DNA of 64,000 nt from Lacicoccus halitifaciens (lineage in GTDB: Bacteria > Bacillota > Bacilli > Staphylococcales > Salinicoccaceae): positions 682,001-746,000 of the forward strand of contig NZ_JBDZDV010000001.1 of NCBI RefSeq assembly GCF_040544485.1. The letters run 5' to 3'. Both the position numbers and the translations under genes were made by a program. This document shows positions 35,030 to 43,495 of this stretch, piece by piece. Position 1 is the first letter of the stretch. Every line of letters begins with the position of its first letter. Below the pieces are notes generated by a model. The model made no database searches. It saw only the letters and a list, made by a program, of their open reading frames with translations, and was not told where the DNA came from.

Positions 35030-35271
35030 TTGATTTGTCAGTTGTGATTTTTACTGAGAATAAAGAACCGCCTCCCCTGCCTGCTCAGTCAGTTGCGATT
35101 TTTATTATGAGTAAGCAGTTTATTCCTGTTCCTGCTCATTCAGGCATGATTTTTCTTGTGAATAAGCAGATTTCTCCCGCACCTGCTCACTCAGTTCTGA
35201 TTTTTTCCGTGAATGAGCAGAATCTTCTCCAGGCTGCTCACTCAAGCCCATTTTTCTCCGCAAGTGAGCAG
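35030..35271. repeat. Tandem array of 51-bp units, each with an 11-bp inverted repeat
   Basis: Left arms CTGCTCA(n)TCA start at 35081, 35132, 35183 and 35234, an exact 51-bp period. Each is followed after 16 nt containing GATTTTT (19 nt in the last unit) by a right arm TGA(n)TAAGCAG or close variant. A degenerate earlier unit occupies about 35030-35067. Because 51 is a multiple of three, open frames with 17-residue periodicity occur on both strands; they look incidental. The array lies between the rluD terminator and the pyr promoter. Confidence 0.85.
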
Positions 35272-35300
35272 GTGTGATCAGCTCCGCTCCATCACAAATA

Positions 35301-35331
35301 AAAAACGCAGAATCCAAAAAGGATTCTGCGC
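35301..35331 (-). terminator. Terminator after rluD
   Basis: A 10-bp stem CGCAGAATCC (35306-35315) with GGATTCTGCG (35321-35330) and a 5-nt loop, then a T run on the minus strand, immediately past the rluD stop. It ends the ileS-lspA-rluD transcript. Confidence 0.88.
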
Positions 35332-35334
35332 TTT

Positions 35335-36243
35335 CTATTTCTCCACACGTCTCAGTTCTTCCAGCACGGCTTCGAAGTCGTCCGGCAGGCCGGCTGAGAA
35401 TTCCAGCCGCTCACCGCTCACGGGGTGCGTGAAGCCGACAACTCCGGCATGGAGCAGCTGGCCGCCGACGTCCATCGTCTTCCTCGGGCCGTACTTCGGG
35501 TCGCCTGCGATCGGATAGCCGATGTACTGCATATGCACACGGATCTGGTGCGTCCGTCCGGTTTCAAGTATGCACTCGACGAGTGTATAATCCTTGAAGC
35601 GTTCCAGCACATTGAAGTGCGTCACCGCTTCTTTCCCGTCATCGACGACGGCCATCTCCTGGCGCTCGCGCGGATTCCTGCCGATCGGCGCCTCCACGGT
35701 GCCCTTGTCATGCGGGATCACGCCGTGGACGAGTGCCGTATATTTCCTTGTGACGCTTTTGTCGACGAGCTGCTCGACGAGATCGCGGTGGACGACATCA
35801 TTCTTCGCCACCATCAGAAGCCCGCTCGTATCCTTGTCGATCCGGTGCACGATGCCCGGGCGCAGTTCACCGTTGATGCCGGATAACTCATCCAGCTGGT
35901 GCATCAGTCCGTTCACGAGCGTGCCGCCGGTGTGCCCGGCTGATGGATGGACCACCATGCCTTTCGGCTTGTAGACGACGGCAACATCCGAATCTTCATA
36001 GATGATATCCAGATCAAGGTCCTCCGGCACGATGTCGGAATCGACGAGTTCACGTTCCTCGACGATGATCTCATCGCCGTCTTTCACTTTATAGTTGGGC
36101 TTTACGGTTTCACCGTTCACTTTGACGATGCCCGCCTTGATGCGGCCCTGCATATCGCTCCTTGAAGAATCGGGCACCACCGTGCTTAAGAAACGGTCGA
36201 GGCGTTCGCCTGCATCATTTTGCCCGGCTGTTATTCTGTTCAT
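35335..36243 (-). CDS. 23S rRNA pseudouridine synthase, RluA/RluD family
   Basis: A 302-aa protein with an N-terminal S4 RNA-binding domain (about 10-75) and a pseudouridine synthase domain. The latter has the catalytic Asp motif HRIDKDTSGLLMVAK near residue 130 and the closing RTHQIRVHMQYIG motif. This corresponds to YlyB of Bacillus, which lies next to lspA; the exact uridine target is not known from sequence. The ATG at 36241-36243 follows GGAG by 8 nt and overlaps the lspA end by 29 bp. Confidence 0.9.
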   Translation of the reverse strand: MNRITAGQNDAGERLDRFLSTVVPDSSRSDMQGRIKAGIVKVNGETVKPNYKVKDGDEIIVEERELVDSDIVPEDLDLDIIYEDSDVAVVYKPKGMVVHPSAGHTGGTLVNGLMHQLDELSGINGELRPGIVHRIDKDTSGLLMVAKNDVVHRDLVEQLVDKSVTRKYTALVHGVIPHDKGTVEAPIGRNPRERQEMAVVDDGKEAVTHFNVLERFKDYTLVECILETGRTHQIRVHMQYIGYPIAGDPKYGPRKTMDVGGQLLHAGVVGFTHPVSGERLEFSAGLPDDFEAVLEELRRVEK

Positions 36244-36718
36244 TGTCATCACTCCGTCCCATGAAGAAAAACTCGATCAGCATCAGTATGACGCCGACCG
36301 TCAGTGCACTGTCGGCCACGTTGAAGATCGGGAAGTCGTATCCGAAGATCAGGACATCGATGAAGTCCACGACTTCCTGGAACAGCACCCTGTCGATGAA
36401 GTTCCCTATCGCACCTGCAAGCAGCATCGTCAGTGCGAGCTGCATGAGCAGGTTGTTCTTTGCCTCTTTTTTATAGATGTAGATCAGCATCGCCACGACG
36501 GCGATGGTGACGACATAGAAGAACAGCATCTGGCCCTGGAACATGCCCCAGGCCGCACCGGAGTTGCGGTGCGATGTCAGGCGCAGGAATCCATCGATGA
36601 TTGAGATCGATTCCCCTATTTCCATGTTCCTCACCACAAGGCTTTTGGTCAGCTGGTCCAGGCCGATCATGGCGCCGGCGAGCAGCCCCATCGGCATGAG
36701 TCTGTATTTTTTCATCAT
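36215..36718 (-). CDS. lspA: Lipoprotein signal peptidase (signal peptidase II)
   Basis: Cleaves prolipoprotein signal peptides at the outer membrane face. The 167-aa protein has four hydrophobic segments and the two catalytic aspartates in GNFIDR near residue 110 and FNVADSAL near residue 136. The N-terminal LDQLTKSLVV and the NSGAAWGM motif are also conserved. It lies between ileS and rluD, the standard order. The ribosome site is AGGGGG. Confidence 0.95.
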   Translation of the reverse strand: MMKKYRLMPMGLLAGAMIGLDQLTKSLVVRNMEIGESISIIDGFLRLTSHRNSGAAWGMFQGQMLFFYVVTIAVVAMLIYIYKKEAKNNLLMQLALTMLLAGAIGNFIDRVLFQEVVDFIDVLIFGYDFPIFNVADSALTVGVILMLIEFFFMGRSDDNEQNNSRAK

Positions 36719-36724
36719 ATCCCC

Positions 36725-39463
36725 CTACTGTGCATCGACGACGCTGCGGCATCTTGGACAGATGTCATCTTCGCCGCTTGTGATGCTTTCCGCAGTGGAA
36801 TAGTTCCAGCAGCGTTCACAGCGTTCGCCTTCCGCATGCGCCACTTTGACGGTGACCGTCTCATATTCGGTGCCGTCCTCAAGGCTGTCCACGATCTCTA
36901 CCTGGGAGACGATGAAGAGCTGCTCCAGGTTGCCGTGCAGGTCCTCGAATTTCATCTCCTTCGGCTCAGTCACATAAACTTTCGCCTCCAGGGATTTGCC
37001 GATCACTTTTTCGTTCCGTGCCACTTCAAGTGCACGGTACACATCGTCGCGCACTTTCAGGAAGTACTGCCATTTCTCGACGAGGGCGGTGTCCACTTCC
37101 GCCTTCTCAGGCAGATACTCAAGATGCACGCTCTCTTTTTCCGTATGCGGCGTATGCTGATAGATCTCCTCCGCCGTATGGACAAGTATCGGTGCGAGCA
37201 GTTTATTGAGATCGGTCAGGATCTTGTAGAGCACCGTCTGCATGCTGCGGCGGATCGGCGCATCCATCTTCTCGATGTAGAGGATGTCCTTGCCGTAGTC
37301 CAGGTAGAAGTTCGACAGGTCGACGTTGATGAAGTTCTGCAGTGACTGATATACCGTCACGTAATCGTAGCGCTCGTATGCGTCGCGGATCAGGTTGATC
37401 ATCTCGTTGAACCGCTGGTACATGAACTGGTCGATTTCAAATAAATCATCATAATCCACCGCATCCGTCTCCGGATTGAAGTCATCCACGTTGCCGAGCA
37501 TGAAGCGGAACGTGTTGCGGATCTTGCGGTAGACTTCGGAAACCTGCTTCAGGATATCGTCTGAAATCCTTACATCCTCCTCAAAGTCGGAAGACATGAC
37601 CCACAGGCGGATGATGTCCGCGCCCATCTGTTTCATGACCTTCTCGGGCAGGATGACGTTGCCGAGTGATTTCGACATCTTCTTGCCCTCACCATCCATG
37701 ACAAAGCCGTGGCTCAGCAGTTCCTTGTAAGGCGAGTGGCCCTTCGTTGCGACACTCGTGATGATGGATGAGTTGAACCATCCGCGGTACTGGTCGGAAC
37801 CTTCAAAGTAGAGGTCCGCCGGGTATGTCAGATAGTCGCGGTAGTCGAGCACACCCCTGTGCGTCGAGCCGGAGTCGAACCATACATCCATGATGTCGGT
37901 CTCTTTAGTGAATTTGCCGTTCGGCGATCCCGGATGCGTATAGCCTTCAGGCAGCAGATCTTCCGCTTCGCGCTCGAACCATACATTGGAGCCGTGCTCT
38001 TCAAACAGCTGCGCCACATGTTCGATCACATCGACATCAACGATCTCCTCGCCATTTTCAGCATAGAAGAACGGCAGCGGCACGCCCCATACACGCTGAC
38101 GGGAGATGACCCAGTCACCGCGGTTTTTGATCATGTTGTACATGCGCTTCTTGTTCCATTCGACCTGGAATTTCGTATCTTCGACCGCCTGGAGTATATC
38201 GTCGCGCACACCGTTGATCGATGCGAACCACTGCGGTGTCGCACGGAATATCACGGGTGTCTTCGTGCGCCAGTCATGCGGGAACGAATGCGTATAGAAG
38301 TTCAGCTTCAATAATGCGCCGGCTTCGTCCAGGTCTTCGGTGATGACTTTATTCGCATCATCATAGAAGAGCCCTGAATATTTGCCCGCTTCATCGGTGA
38401 AGACGCCCTTGTCATCCAGCGGGCTCATCACCTGCAGGCCGTATTTCTGGCCGACGATGAAGTCGTCATCACCATGGCCCGGTGCGGTATGCACAAGCCC
38501 CGTACCGGCATCCGTCGTGACGTAATCGCCGAGCACGACAAGGCTCGTACGGTCGTACAGCGGGTGCTTTGCTTCGGCATATTCAAGTTCTGCACCTTTG
38601 AATTCCTTCGTGCGTGTGACCTTCTCCTTATCGAAGCCGGCCTCCTCGCACAGATGATCCAGCAGATCCTCGACCACGACATACTCGGCACCTTCATAGC
38701 CGAACTGCACATAGTTCAGCTCCGGATGGACCGCGATCGCCATATTTGAAGGAATCGTCCATGGTGTCGTCGTCCAGATGACGAGGTTCACGCCTGCATC
38801 AAGTACATCTTTCCCGTCTGTGACTTTGAAGGAGACATAGATCGAAGGTGAACGCTTGTCCATATATTCAAGCTCCGCTTCCGCAAGTGAGGACTCACTT
38901 GCAGGCGACCAGTGGATCGGCTTCTTGCCCTTGTAGATGAGGCCCTTTTCCACCATGTCTTTAAGCACCCTGATCTGGGATGCTTCGAATTCAGGCTTGT
39001 AGGTGAGGTACGGATTGTCCCACTCACCGTCGATGCCCATGCGCTTGAATCCTTCACGCTGCGCGTCGATCTGGCTGTTCGCGAACTCGATGCACTTGTT
39101 CCTGAACTCCTCGATCGTCATGCTCTTACGGTCGACGCCCTTGTTGGCAAGCGCCTGTTCGATCGGCAGGCCGTGCGTATCCCAGCCCGGTACGTAAGGA
39201 GAATAATAGCCCTGCATCTGCTTGTTGCGGATGATGATGTCCTTGATGATCTTATTGAGCGCATGCCCCATATGGAGCGCGCCGTTGGCATAAGGCGGGC
39301 CGTCATGAAGTATGTAAGGTGTGTTGCCCTCGTTCATTTTCAGTTTCTTTTCATACAGATTCATTTCGCGCCAGTCTTCCTGCATCTTGGGTTCTTTATT
39401 GATCAGGCCGCCGCGCATCTTAAACTTGGTCTTCGGCATCAGCAATGTATCTTTGTAATCCAT
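36725..39463 (-). CDS. ileS: Isoleucyl-tRNA synthetase
   Basis: Charges tRNA-Ile. The 912-aa class I enzyme has the HIGH-type motif PPYANGALHMGHA near residue 57, an editing domain insert, GKKMSKSLGN near residue 593, and a C-terminal zinc finger CERCWN with CPRC (bacterial form that is mupirocin-sensitive in other genera, an inference). The ATG (MDYKD) follows GGGAGAGTGG; seven codons upstream is another ATG without a good site. A T-box leader precedes it. Confidence 0.95.
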   Translation of the reverse strand: MDYKDTLLMPKTKFKMRGGLINKEPKMQEDWREMNLYEKKLKMNEGNTPYILHDGPPYANGALHMGHALNKIIKDIIIRNKQMQGYYSPYVPGWDTHGLPIEQALANKGVDRKSMTIEEFRNKCIEFANSQIDAQREGFKRMGIDGEWDNPYLTYKPEFEASQIRVLKDMVEKGLIYKGKKPIHWSPASESSLAEAELEYMDKRSPSIYVSFKVTDGKDVLDAGVNLVIWTTTPWTIPSNMAIAVHPELNYVQFGYEGAEYVVVEDLLDHLCEEAGFDKEKVTRTKEFKGAELEYAEAKHPLYDRTSLVVLGDYVTTDAGTGLVHTAPGHGDDDFIVGQKYGLQVMSPLDDKGVFTDEAGKYSGLFYDDANKVITEDLDEAGALLKLNFYTHSFPHDWRTKTPVIFRATPQWFASINGVRDDILQAVEDTKFQVEWNKKRMYNMIKNRGDWVISRQRVWGVPLPFFYAENGEEIVDVDVIEHVAQLFEEHGSNVWFEREAEDLLPEGYTHPGSPNGKFTKETDIMDVWFDSGSTHRGVLDYRDYLTYPADLYFEGSDQYRGWFNSSIITSVATKGHSPYKELLSHGFVMDGEGKKMSKSLGNVILPEKVMKQMGADIIRLWVMSSDFEEDVRISDDILKQVSEVYRKIRNTFRFMLGNVDDFNPETDAVDYDDLFEIDQFMYQRFNEMINLIRDAYERYDYVTVYQSLQNFINVDLSNFYLDYGKDILYIEKMDAPIRRSMQTVLYKILTDLNKLLAPILVHTAEEIYQHTPHTEKESVHLEYLPEKAEVDTALVEKWQYFLKVRDDVYRALEVARNEKVIGKSLEAKVYVTEPKEMKFEDLHGNLEQLFIVSQVEIVDSLEDGTEYETVTVKVAHAEGERCERCWNYSTAESITSGEDDICPRCRSVVDAQ

Positions 39464-39493
39464 TTTCCACTCTCCCATATTCAAATGTCTTTC

Positions 39494-39680
39494 CTAAATA
39501 AAAAAACTCCAACTGAATCAACAGGGGCGAATTTTTCCGCGGTACCACCCTTATTGACCCGTAGTCAGAGTCATCTCGATCGATAATATTCAAAGTGAAT
39601 CATTAGTGATGTCAAAATGCCGTGCATCCGGGGCTCTCACCATCCCCCGGTCGCTTTAGAAGCCTCCCGCATCCTGCGTG
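39494..39680 (-). promoter_or_regulatory. T-box riboswitch leader of ileS (isoleucine)
   Basis: The transcript contains the T-box core AAGGGUGGUACCGCGGAAAA (39533-39552), which reads the uncharged tRNA acceptor end. Stem I structure lies upstream. The likely specifier is AUC (39608-39610) in GACAUCACU, an isoleucine codon. A TTTTTTT run (39500-39506) marks the terminator side, though its stem looks weak. Confidence 0.88.
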
Positions 39681-39695
39681 TCTAACAATATATAC

Positions 39696-39724
39696 ATTAT
39701 GCTAAAATAATGGCGATTCGTCAA
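39696..39724 (-). promoter_or_regulatory. Promoter of ileS-lspA-rluD
   Basis: On the minus strand TTGACG (39719-39724), a 17-bp spacer and CATAAT (39696-39701), just downstream of divIVA and upstream of the T-box leader. Confidence 0.7.
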
Positions 39725-39727
39725 TAT

Positions 39728-40246
39728 TTACCCGTCATTATTTTCCTCGTCCCCGACTATGTCGCGCGCACGGTCCTCATTGTCGAGGTCGTAATCCAGG
39801 AGATAGTCCCAGTCATCCGACTCAAGCAGGTCGAGCTGCGCCTGGACAAGCATCTTGAAGCGTGCCCTGAACACTTTCGACTGGCGTTTCATATCCTCCG
39901 TCTGGCTGCCGATATGCCGCGCACGGCTCATCGCCTCATCCATGATCCGCTCCCTTTCGGACTCTGCTGCCGCGATGATTTCGTTGGCGCGCTCCCTTGC
40001 GGCCTCCTTCATGTCATCGCCCGCCCTCTGGGCCGTCAGTATCGCTTCATTGATGCTCGTCTCGACAGATCTGAAGCTTGAGATGTTCTCTTCACGCTCA
40101 TCCAGCATCTCCTCAAGCTGTGCGATCCGCTTATCCCGCTCGTCGATCTCGGCCTGGATCTTCCTGAGGTGGTCCCTCACTTCTTTTTCATCCAGTCCGC
40201 GGTATACCGTGGAAAACTTTTTACCCGTTCTTTCGCTCGCTTCCAT
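39728..40246 (-). CDS. divIVA: Cell division / polar scaffold protein DivIVA
   Basis: A 172-aa coiled-coil protein that binds curved membrane at poles and septa. The N-terminal lipid-binding region is recognisable (FSTVYRGLDEKEVRDHL, about 12-28), followed by long charged heptad helices (about 30-130) and an acidic C-terminus. The extreme N-terminus is more divergent than in Bacillus. The ribosome site is AGAGGTG; 13 nt separate it from ylmH. Confidence 0.88.
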   Translation of the reverse strand: MEASERTGKKFSTVYRGLDEKEVRDHLRKIQAEIDERDKRIAQLEEMLDEREENISSFRSVETSINEAILTAQRAGDDMKEAARERANEIIAAAESERERIMDEAMSRARHIGSQTEDMKRQSKVFRARFKMLVQAQLDLLESDDWDYLLDYDLDNEDRARDIVGDEENNDG

Positions 40247-40259
40247 AGTCCTTCACCTC

Positions 40260-41045
40260 TTAATCACTTTTGTATACTTTCGCCTTGACCCTGAACTTGC
40301 CCTTCTTCGTCTCATGCAGCAATTCCGTCACTTTGAATCGGCCGAAATGCCGCACTGATACGACATCGCCCGCCTCCAGCACCATCGCGGGGTTCGTCAC
40401 CACCGTATGGTTGACCTTGACTTTCATCTTTTCAATCCGGTTCTTCGCCTTGGCCCTGCCCTCTTTCAGTATCTCGGCGGTCACGGTGTCGAGCCTGAAG
40501 CTTGAGATCAGTATGGTCTCGGCCGCACCGTCATCGATGATGTCCATGAACGATTCATGCGGCACTTCACGCAGGGTGACCGGTGCATTCTTGATCGTGG
40601 TGAGCTCCGTTTCGAATATCTGGAAATACGGGCGTGCAATCGCGAATTGGATCCGTTCCCCGATGACGATGTCACCGATCAGGTTGCGGTCAAGACCGAC
40701 ATTCATGATCGCGCCGAGTATGTTCCGGTGGCTGAGATCCACGAATTTCTCCGGATATTCAAGCTCCAGGACCATCACTTCAAAATCGTCAGGTGCCACT
40801 TCAATCATCTCCGGCACGAGCATCGCACGCATGCGTTCACGGCCTGAGGCCGCACCGCCGCCGTAAAATTCAATCCTGACGCCGGGATAATGCCCCGAGA
40901 TGCTCTCCACTATGCTTTGCTCGCGCGGATCCAGGAAATCGAGCAGCACCGGATAATAATCCTGTTCAGCCGTTTCAAATCGGCTGTTGAACTTTATGAT
41001 CTTCTCTTTTTCTTCCGGCCTGAAATGCTGAAATATCTCTTTCAC
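40260..41045 (-). CDS. ylmH: S4-domain RNA-binding protein YlmH
   Basis: A 261-aa protein with an N-terminal alpha/beta region and a C-terminal S4 RNA-binding domain (about 183-245, VTAEILKEGRAKAKNRIEKMKVKVN). YlmH homologues bind ribosomes or 50S-peptidyl-tRNA complexes and take part in quality control in Bacillus. The start is a GTG 8 nt behind AAGGAG. It lies in the ylm group after ftsZ, as in all Bacillales. Confidence 0.88.
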   Translation of the reverse strand: MKEIFQHFRPEEKEKIIKFNSRFETAEQDYYPVLLDFLDPREQSIVESISGHYPGVRIEFYGGGAASGRERMRAMLVPEMIEVAPDDFEVMVLELEYPEKFVDLSHRNILGAIMNVGLDRNLIGDIVIGERIQFAIARPYFQIFETELTTIKNAPVTLREVPHESFMDIIDDGAAETILISSFRLDTVTAEILKEGRAKAKNRIEKMKVKVNHTVVTNPAMVLEAGDVVSVRHFGRFKVTELLHETKKGKFRVKAKVYKSD

Positions 41046-41067
41046 AATGAATGCTCCTTAACTTGAA

Positions 41068-41098
41068 AATCACGGGGATAATGGATATCACCGTGATT
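41068..41098 (-). terminator. Hairpin between yggT and ylmH, weak terminator or processing site
   Basis: Stem AATCACGG (41068-41075) pairs with CCGTGATT (41091-41098) across a 15-nt loop, followed on the minus strand by only TTTTC. It may damp transcription into ylmH-divIVA rather than stop it. Confidence 0.4.
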
Positions 41099-41103
41099 GT
41101 ACA

Positions 41104-41415
41104 TTAAAATGCGACGACAAATGAAATTAATGCGTTGAATACTTCAACCAGACCGATCTGGAACAGCCACAGCACCACGAACAAAAGTATCGGTGACAGG
41201 TCCAGCATGCCGCCGAGCGGCGGTATGATCTTCCTGAACGGCTCCATGATCGGTTCATAGATCTTGCCCAAAAACTGGCCGAATGACGACTCCCTGAGTG
41301 CCGGCAGCCATGAACTCAGTATATAGATGATCAGCCCCCACCTGAACAGCTGGAGAAAGATCAAAGTGATGTTGGAAATTAAATATATGATATCAAGTAC
41401 TAATGATTTATCCAA
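41104..41415 (-). CDS. yggT: YggT family membrane protein
   Basis: A 103-aa protein with two hydrophobic regions (about 5-35 and 70-102) separated by the conserved LGKIYEPIMEPFRKIIPPLGG segment of the YggT family. The function is unclear; in Bacillales it belongs to the ylm division-linked set. The start is a TTG 7 nt behind AAGGAG. It lies 11 nt past sepF. Confidence 0.85.
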   Translation of the reverse strand: MDKSLVLDIIYLISNITLIFLQLFRWGLIIYILSSWLPALRESSFGQFLGKIYEPIMEPFRKIIPPLGGMLDLSPILLFVVLWLFQIGLVEVFNALISFVVAF

Positions 41416-41426
41416 AATAATACTCC

Positions 41427-42029
41427 TTACATTTCATCTGGGTTTTCTTTATCTGCAGAGATTTCACCTTCGACGATGACACTTTTAGGTGTGCAGAGGA
41501 AGATGTCGCTGCCGACTTTCTGTATATCACCGTTCAAAGCATAGACGGTGCCGCTCAGAAAATCCACGATCCTCTTTTTAGGAGCCGCATCCACTTTGGA
41601 TAAATTCACAAGAGTTGCACGTTCATTCTTCAATTCATCCGCAATATCCTGTGTTTCGGAAAAAACCCTCGGCTCAAATAAATGCACTTTTGCGTTTCTG
41701 TTCTCAGTGTTCATCACAGTGGTCTCCTTACTCTTATCTGGTGCGTATTTCTTTTTCGGTGTCTGCCTCGGTTTCTGGCGTTCTTTTTTAAAGAATGGGC
41801 GGGACTGCTTCTCGTCATCTTCCTTTTTAATTTTGCTGACCGGCTGTGTGCTGCCGTTTTTGGATAAATCGAGCCTCGTGACCTTGCTGCCTGCGTCTCC
41901 CGGCTTTAAATTACTCCCCGCTGCAGCCTCCGGCTTTTTTGATTGCTGTTCGGCTCCGGACGGCACTTCCTCTTCAACTTCGACAACAAAAAATTCTTTA
42001 AAAAAGTTTTTTATAGCGATGACAATCAC
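41427..42029 (-). CDS. sepF: Cell division protein SepF
   Basis: Anchors FtsZ to the membrane and shapes the septum. The 200-aa protein has an N-terminal amphipathic segment (MIVIAIKNFFKEFF), a long linker rich in Lys, Pro and Gln (about 25-105), and the C-terminal SepF domain with FSETQDIADELKNERATLVN. The start appears to be a GTG overlapping the ylmE stop (GTGA), with no strong ribosome site, so translation is probably coupled. Confidence 0.9.
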   Translation of the reverse strand: MIVIAIKNFFKEFFVVEVEEEVPSGAEQQSKKPEAAAGSNLKPGDAGSKVTRLDLSKNGSTQPVSKIKKEDDEKQSRPFFKKERQKPRQTPKKKYAPDKSKETTVMNTENRNAKVHLFEPRVFSETQDIADELKNERATLVNLSKVDAAPKKRIVDFLSGTVYALNGDIQKVGSDIFLCTPKSVIVEGEISADKENPDEM

Positions 42030-42658
42030 CTGCTTCCCATTATTTTCGAACCGATCCTTATGTAGGATGCACCATGCGCCACTGCAATTTCATAATCGTT
42101 GCTCATGCCCATGCTGAGCTCGGTGATCCCGGGATGGAATTCCTGCAGCTCGTCCCTCAAAGATTTCAATCGGCCGAATGTGGCGTTCAACACTTCTTCA
42201 TCATCAGTCAGAGGCGCCATGGTCATCAGGCCGACCACTTCCACCTTGCCGTACCCGGCGATCTCTTCCAAAAAGGGCTGCACTTCTTCTGGATCGAGCC
42301 CGTGTTTGGATGATTCTCCCGAGACGTTGACCTGTATGAAACATTTTACCGCACTTGGTGCGTGTTGTTCAATCCTTTTCGCGACACTTTCCCTGTCAAG
42401 CGAATGCAGGTGTGTGAGATGTTCCGCCACATCCTTCACTTTCCTCGACTGCAGCGTCCCTATGAAGTGGACATTTGCATCCTCAGGAAGTGCTTTTCGT
42501 TTTTCCAAAAATCCTTCAACACGATTCTCGCCAAAATCCCTGACGCCCGCTTCATATGCTTCGAGCGCCTCTTCGACTGTATGATATTTTGTCACGACGA
42601 TGATCTTCACATCATCGGGCAATCCTTCTTTTATCGCATTAAAATTTTCTTTAATCAT
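42026..42658 (-). CDS. ylmE: YggS/YlmE family pyridoxal-phosphate-binding protein
   Basis: A 210-aa PLP homeostasis protein with an alanine-racemase-like N-terminal barrel. PLP lysine lies in VVTKYHTVEEA near residue 25; GENRVEGF, HFIGTLQSRK, and the C-terminal SMGMSNDYEIAVAHG motifs follow. It controls cellular PLP levels rather than catalysing a known reaction. It overlaps pgeF by 8 bp. Confidence 0.92.
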   Translation of the reverse strand: MIKENFNAIKEGLPDDVKIIVVTKYHTVEEALEAYEAGVRDFGENRVEGFLEKRKALPEDANVHFIGTLQSRKVKDVAEHLTHLHSLDRESVAKRIEQHAPSAVKCFIQVNVSGESSKHGLDPEEVQPFLEEIAGYGKVEVVGLMTMAPLTDDEEVLNATFGRLKSLRDELQEFHPGITELSMGMSNDYEIAVAHGASYIRIGSKIMGSR

Positions 42659-43436
42659 TTGATACTCTCCCTATAAATGCTAATGCACGGCCGGTTTTCC
42701 CGTGCTCCAGGCGGAAAGAGAAAAACTCATCCGTATCTTCCGTCCCGATCGGCGTGATGTGAATATTCTCCGGATGCACGCCGAACGATTCCGCCTGGTT
42801 TTTATTGACCGTCTTCAGGTCCAGCTGAAAGCCGTGTGCCGTTTCGGTGACGGCATCTTCCAGATGGTCCTCCTGAAGCGCATCGATCACCCGGTCGTCC
42901 ACTTCATAACAGGACTGGTTGATGCTGATGCCGATGATCACGACAAGGTCCGACGGATGGCCGTCATATTCATTCAGAGTGTTGATCAGTATCTCTTTTG
43001 AGGTGCCTTTCCAGCCCGCGTGGATGAGGGCTGTGAAACCGTTGACCATGCTGAATGCGTAGACCGGCACGCAGTCCGCATAGTTCATGGTGAGCAGCAC
43101 GTCCGGGTCATAAGTATACAGCGCATCCACATCATCCAGTGCATCCGTCAGTTCCCTGACGTTCACACCCCGGTCATCGGCCGTCACTTCAGCGACATTG
43201 CCGCCGTGCTTCTGGATCGGCAGCACCCAGTTGGCCGGTGCGATGCCGATTTCTGAAGCAAGCATATCCTGGTGATGGTTCACGTTCTCTTTGTCATCAC
43301 CGATGTAGAGTGCCATATTGAAGCTCTCTTCCGGATAACGGCTCACGCCCCCGGCCCGTTTCGTATATCCAAACAGGCGCCCGCCTGCTCTGCTGCCATA
43401 ATAATGCCCGTGCGGTTGAAAAGAAAACTGGTTCAT
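42651..43436 (-). CDS. pgeF: Peptidoglycan editing factor PgeF (YlmD, multicopper-type laccase domain)
   Basis: A 261-aa CNF1/YfiH fold protein. It has the metal and active-site motifs NYADCVPVYAF (Cys) near residue 119 and ALIHAGWKGTSKEI (His) near residue 136. The family removes wrongly placed serine from peptidoglycan precursors in E. coli; whether that holds in cocci is not known. It lies past the ftsZ terminator, so it may be expressed by read-through. Confidence 0.9.
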   Translation of the reverse strand: MNQFSFQPHGHYYGSRAGGRLFGYTKRAGGVSRYPEESFNMALYIGDDKENVNHHQDMLASEIGIAPANWVLPIQKHGGNVAEVTADDRGVNVRELTDALDDVDALYTYDPDVLLTMNYADCVPVYAFSMVNGFTALIHAGWKGTSKEILINTLNEYDGHPSDLVVIIGISINQSCYEVDDRVIDALQEDHLEDAVTETAHGFQLDLKTVNKNQAESFGVHPENIHITPIGTEDTDEFFSFRLEHGKTGRALAFIGRVSND

Positions 43437-43447
43437 AGCTTCACCCC

Positions 43448-43484
43448 AAAAAAAGAAGTCAGAAAGGCGCGCCCTCCTGACTTC
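43448..43484 (-). terminator. Terminator after ftsZ
   Basis: Stem GAAGTCAG (43455-43462) pairs with CTGACTTC (43477-43484) around a GC-rich inner arm, then TTTTTTT on the minus strand. It separates the dcw cluster from pgeF-ylmE-sepF. Confidence 0.8.
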
Positions 43485-43495
43485 CCCAAAAAATA

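Noticed and set aside
22685..35271. The repeat arrays as CRISPR arrays
   Set aside because: Units follow each other without unique spacers of constant length, differences are scattered point changes, and no cas genes are in the window.
35035..35317. Open frames of 80 aa (plus) and 65 aa (minus) within the 51-bp repeat array
   Set aside because: Both are open only because 51 is a multiple of three and the unit lacks stops. They have no good ribosome site, show 17-residue periodicity and occur on both strands at once.
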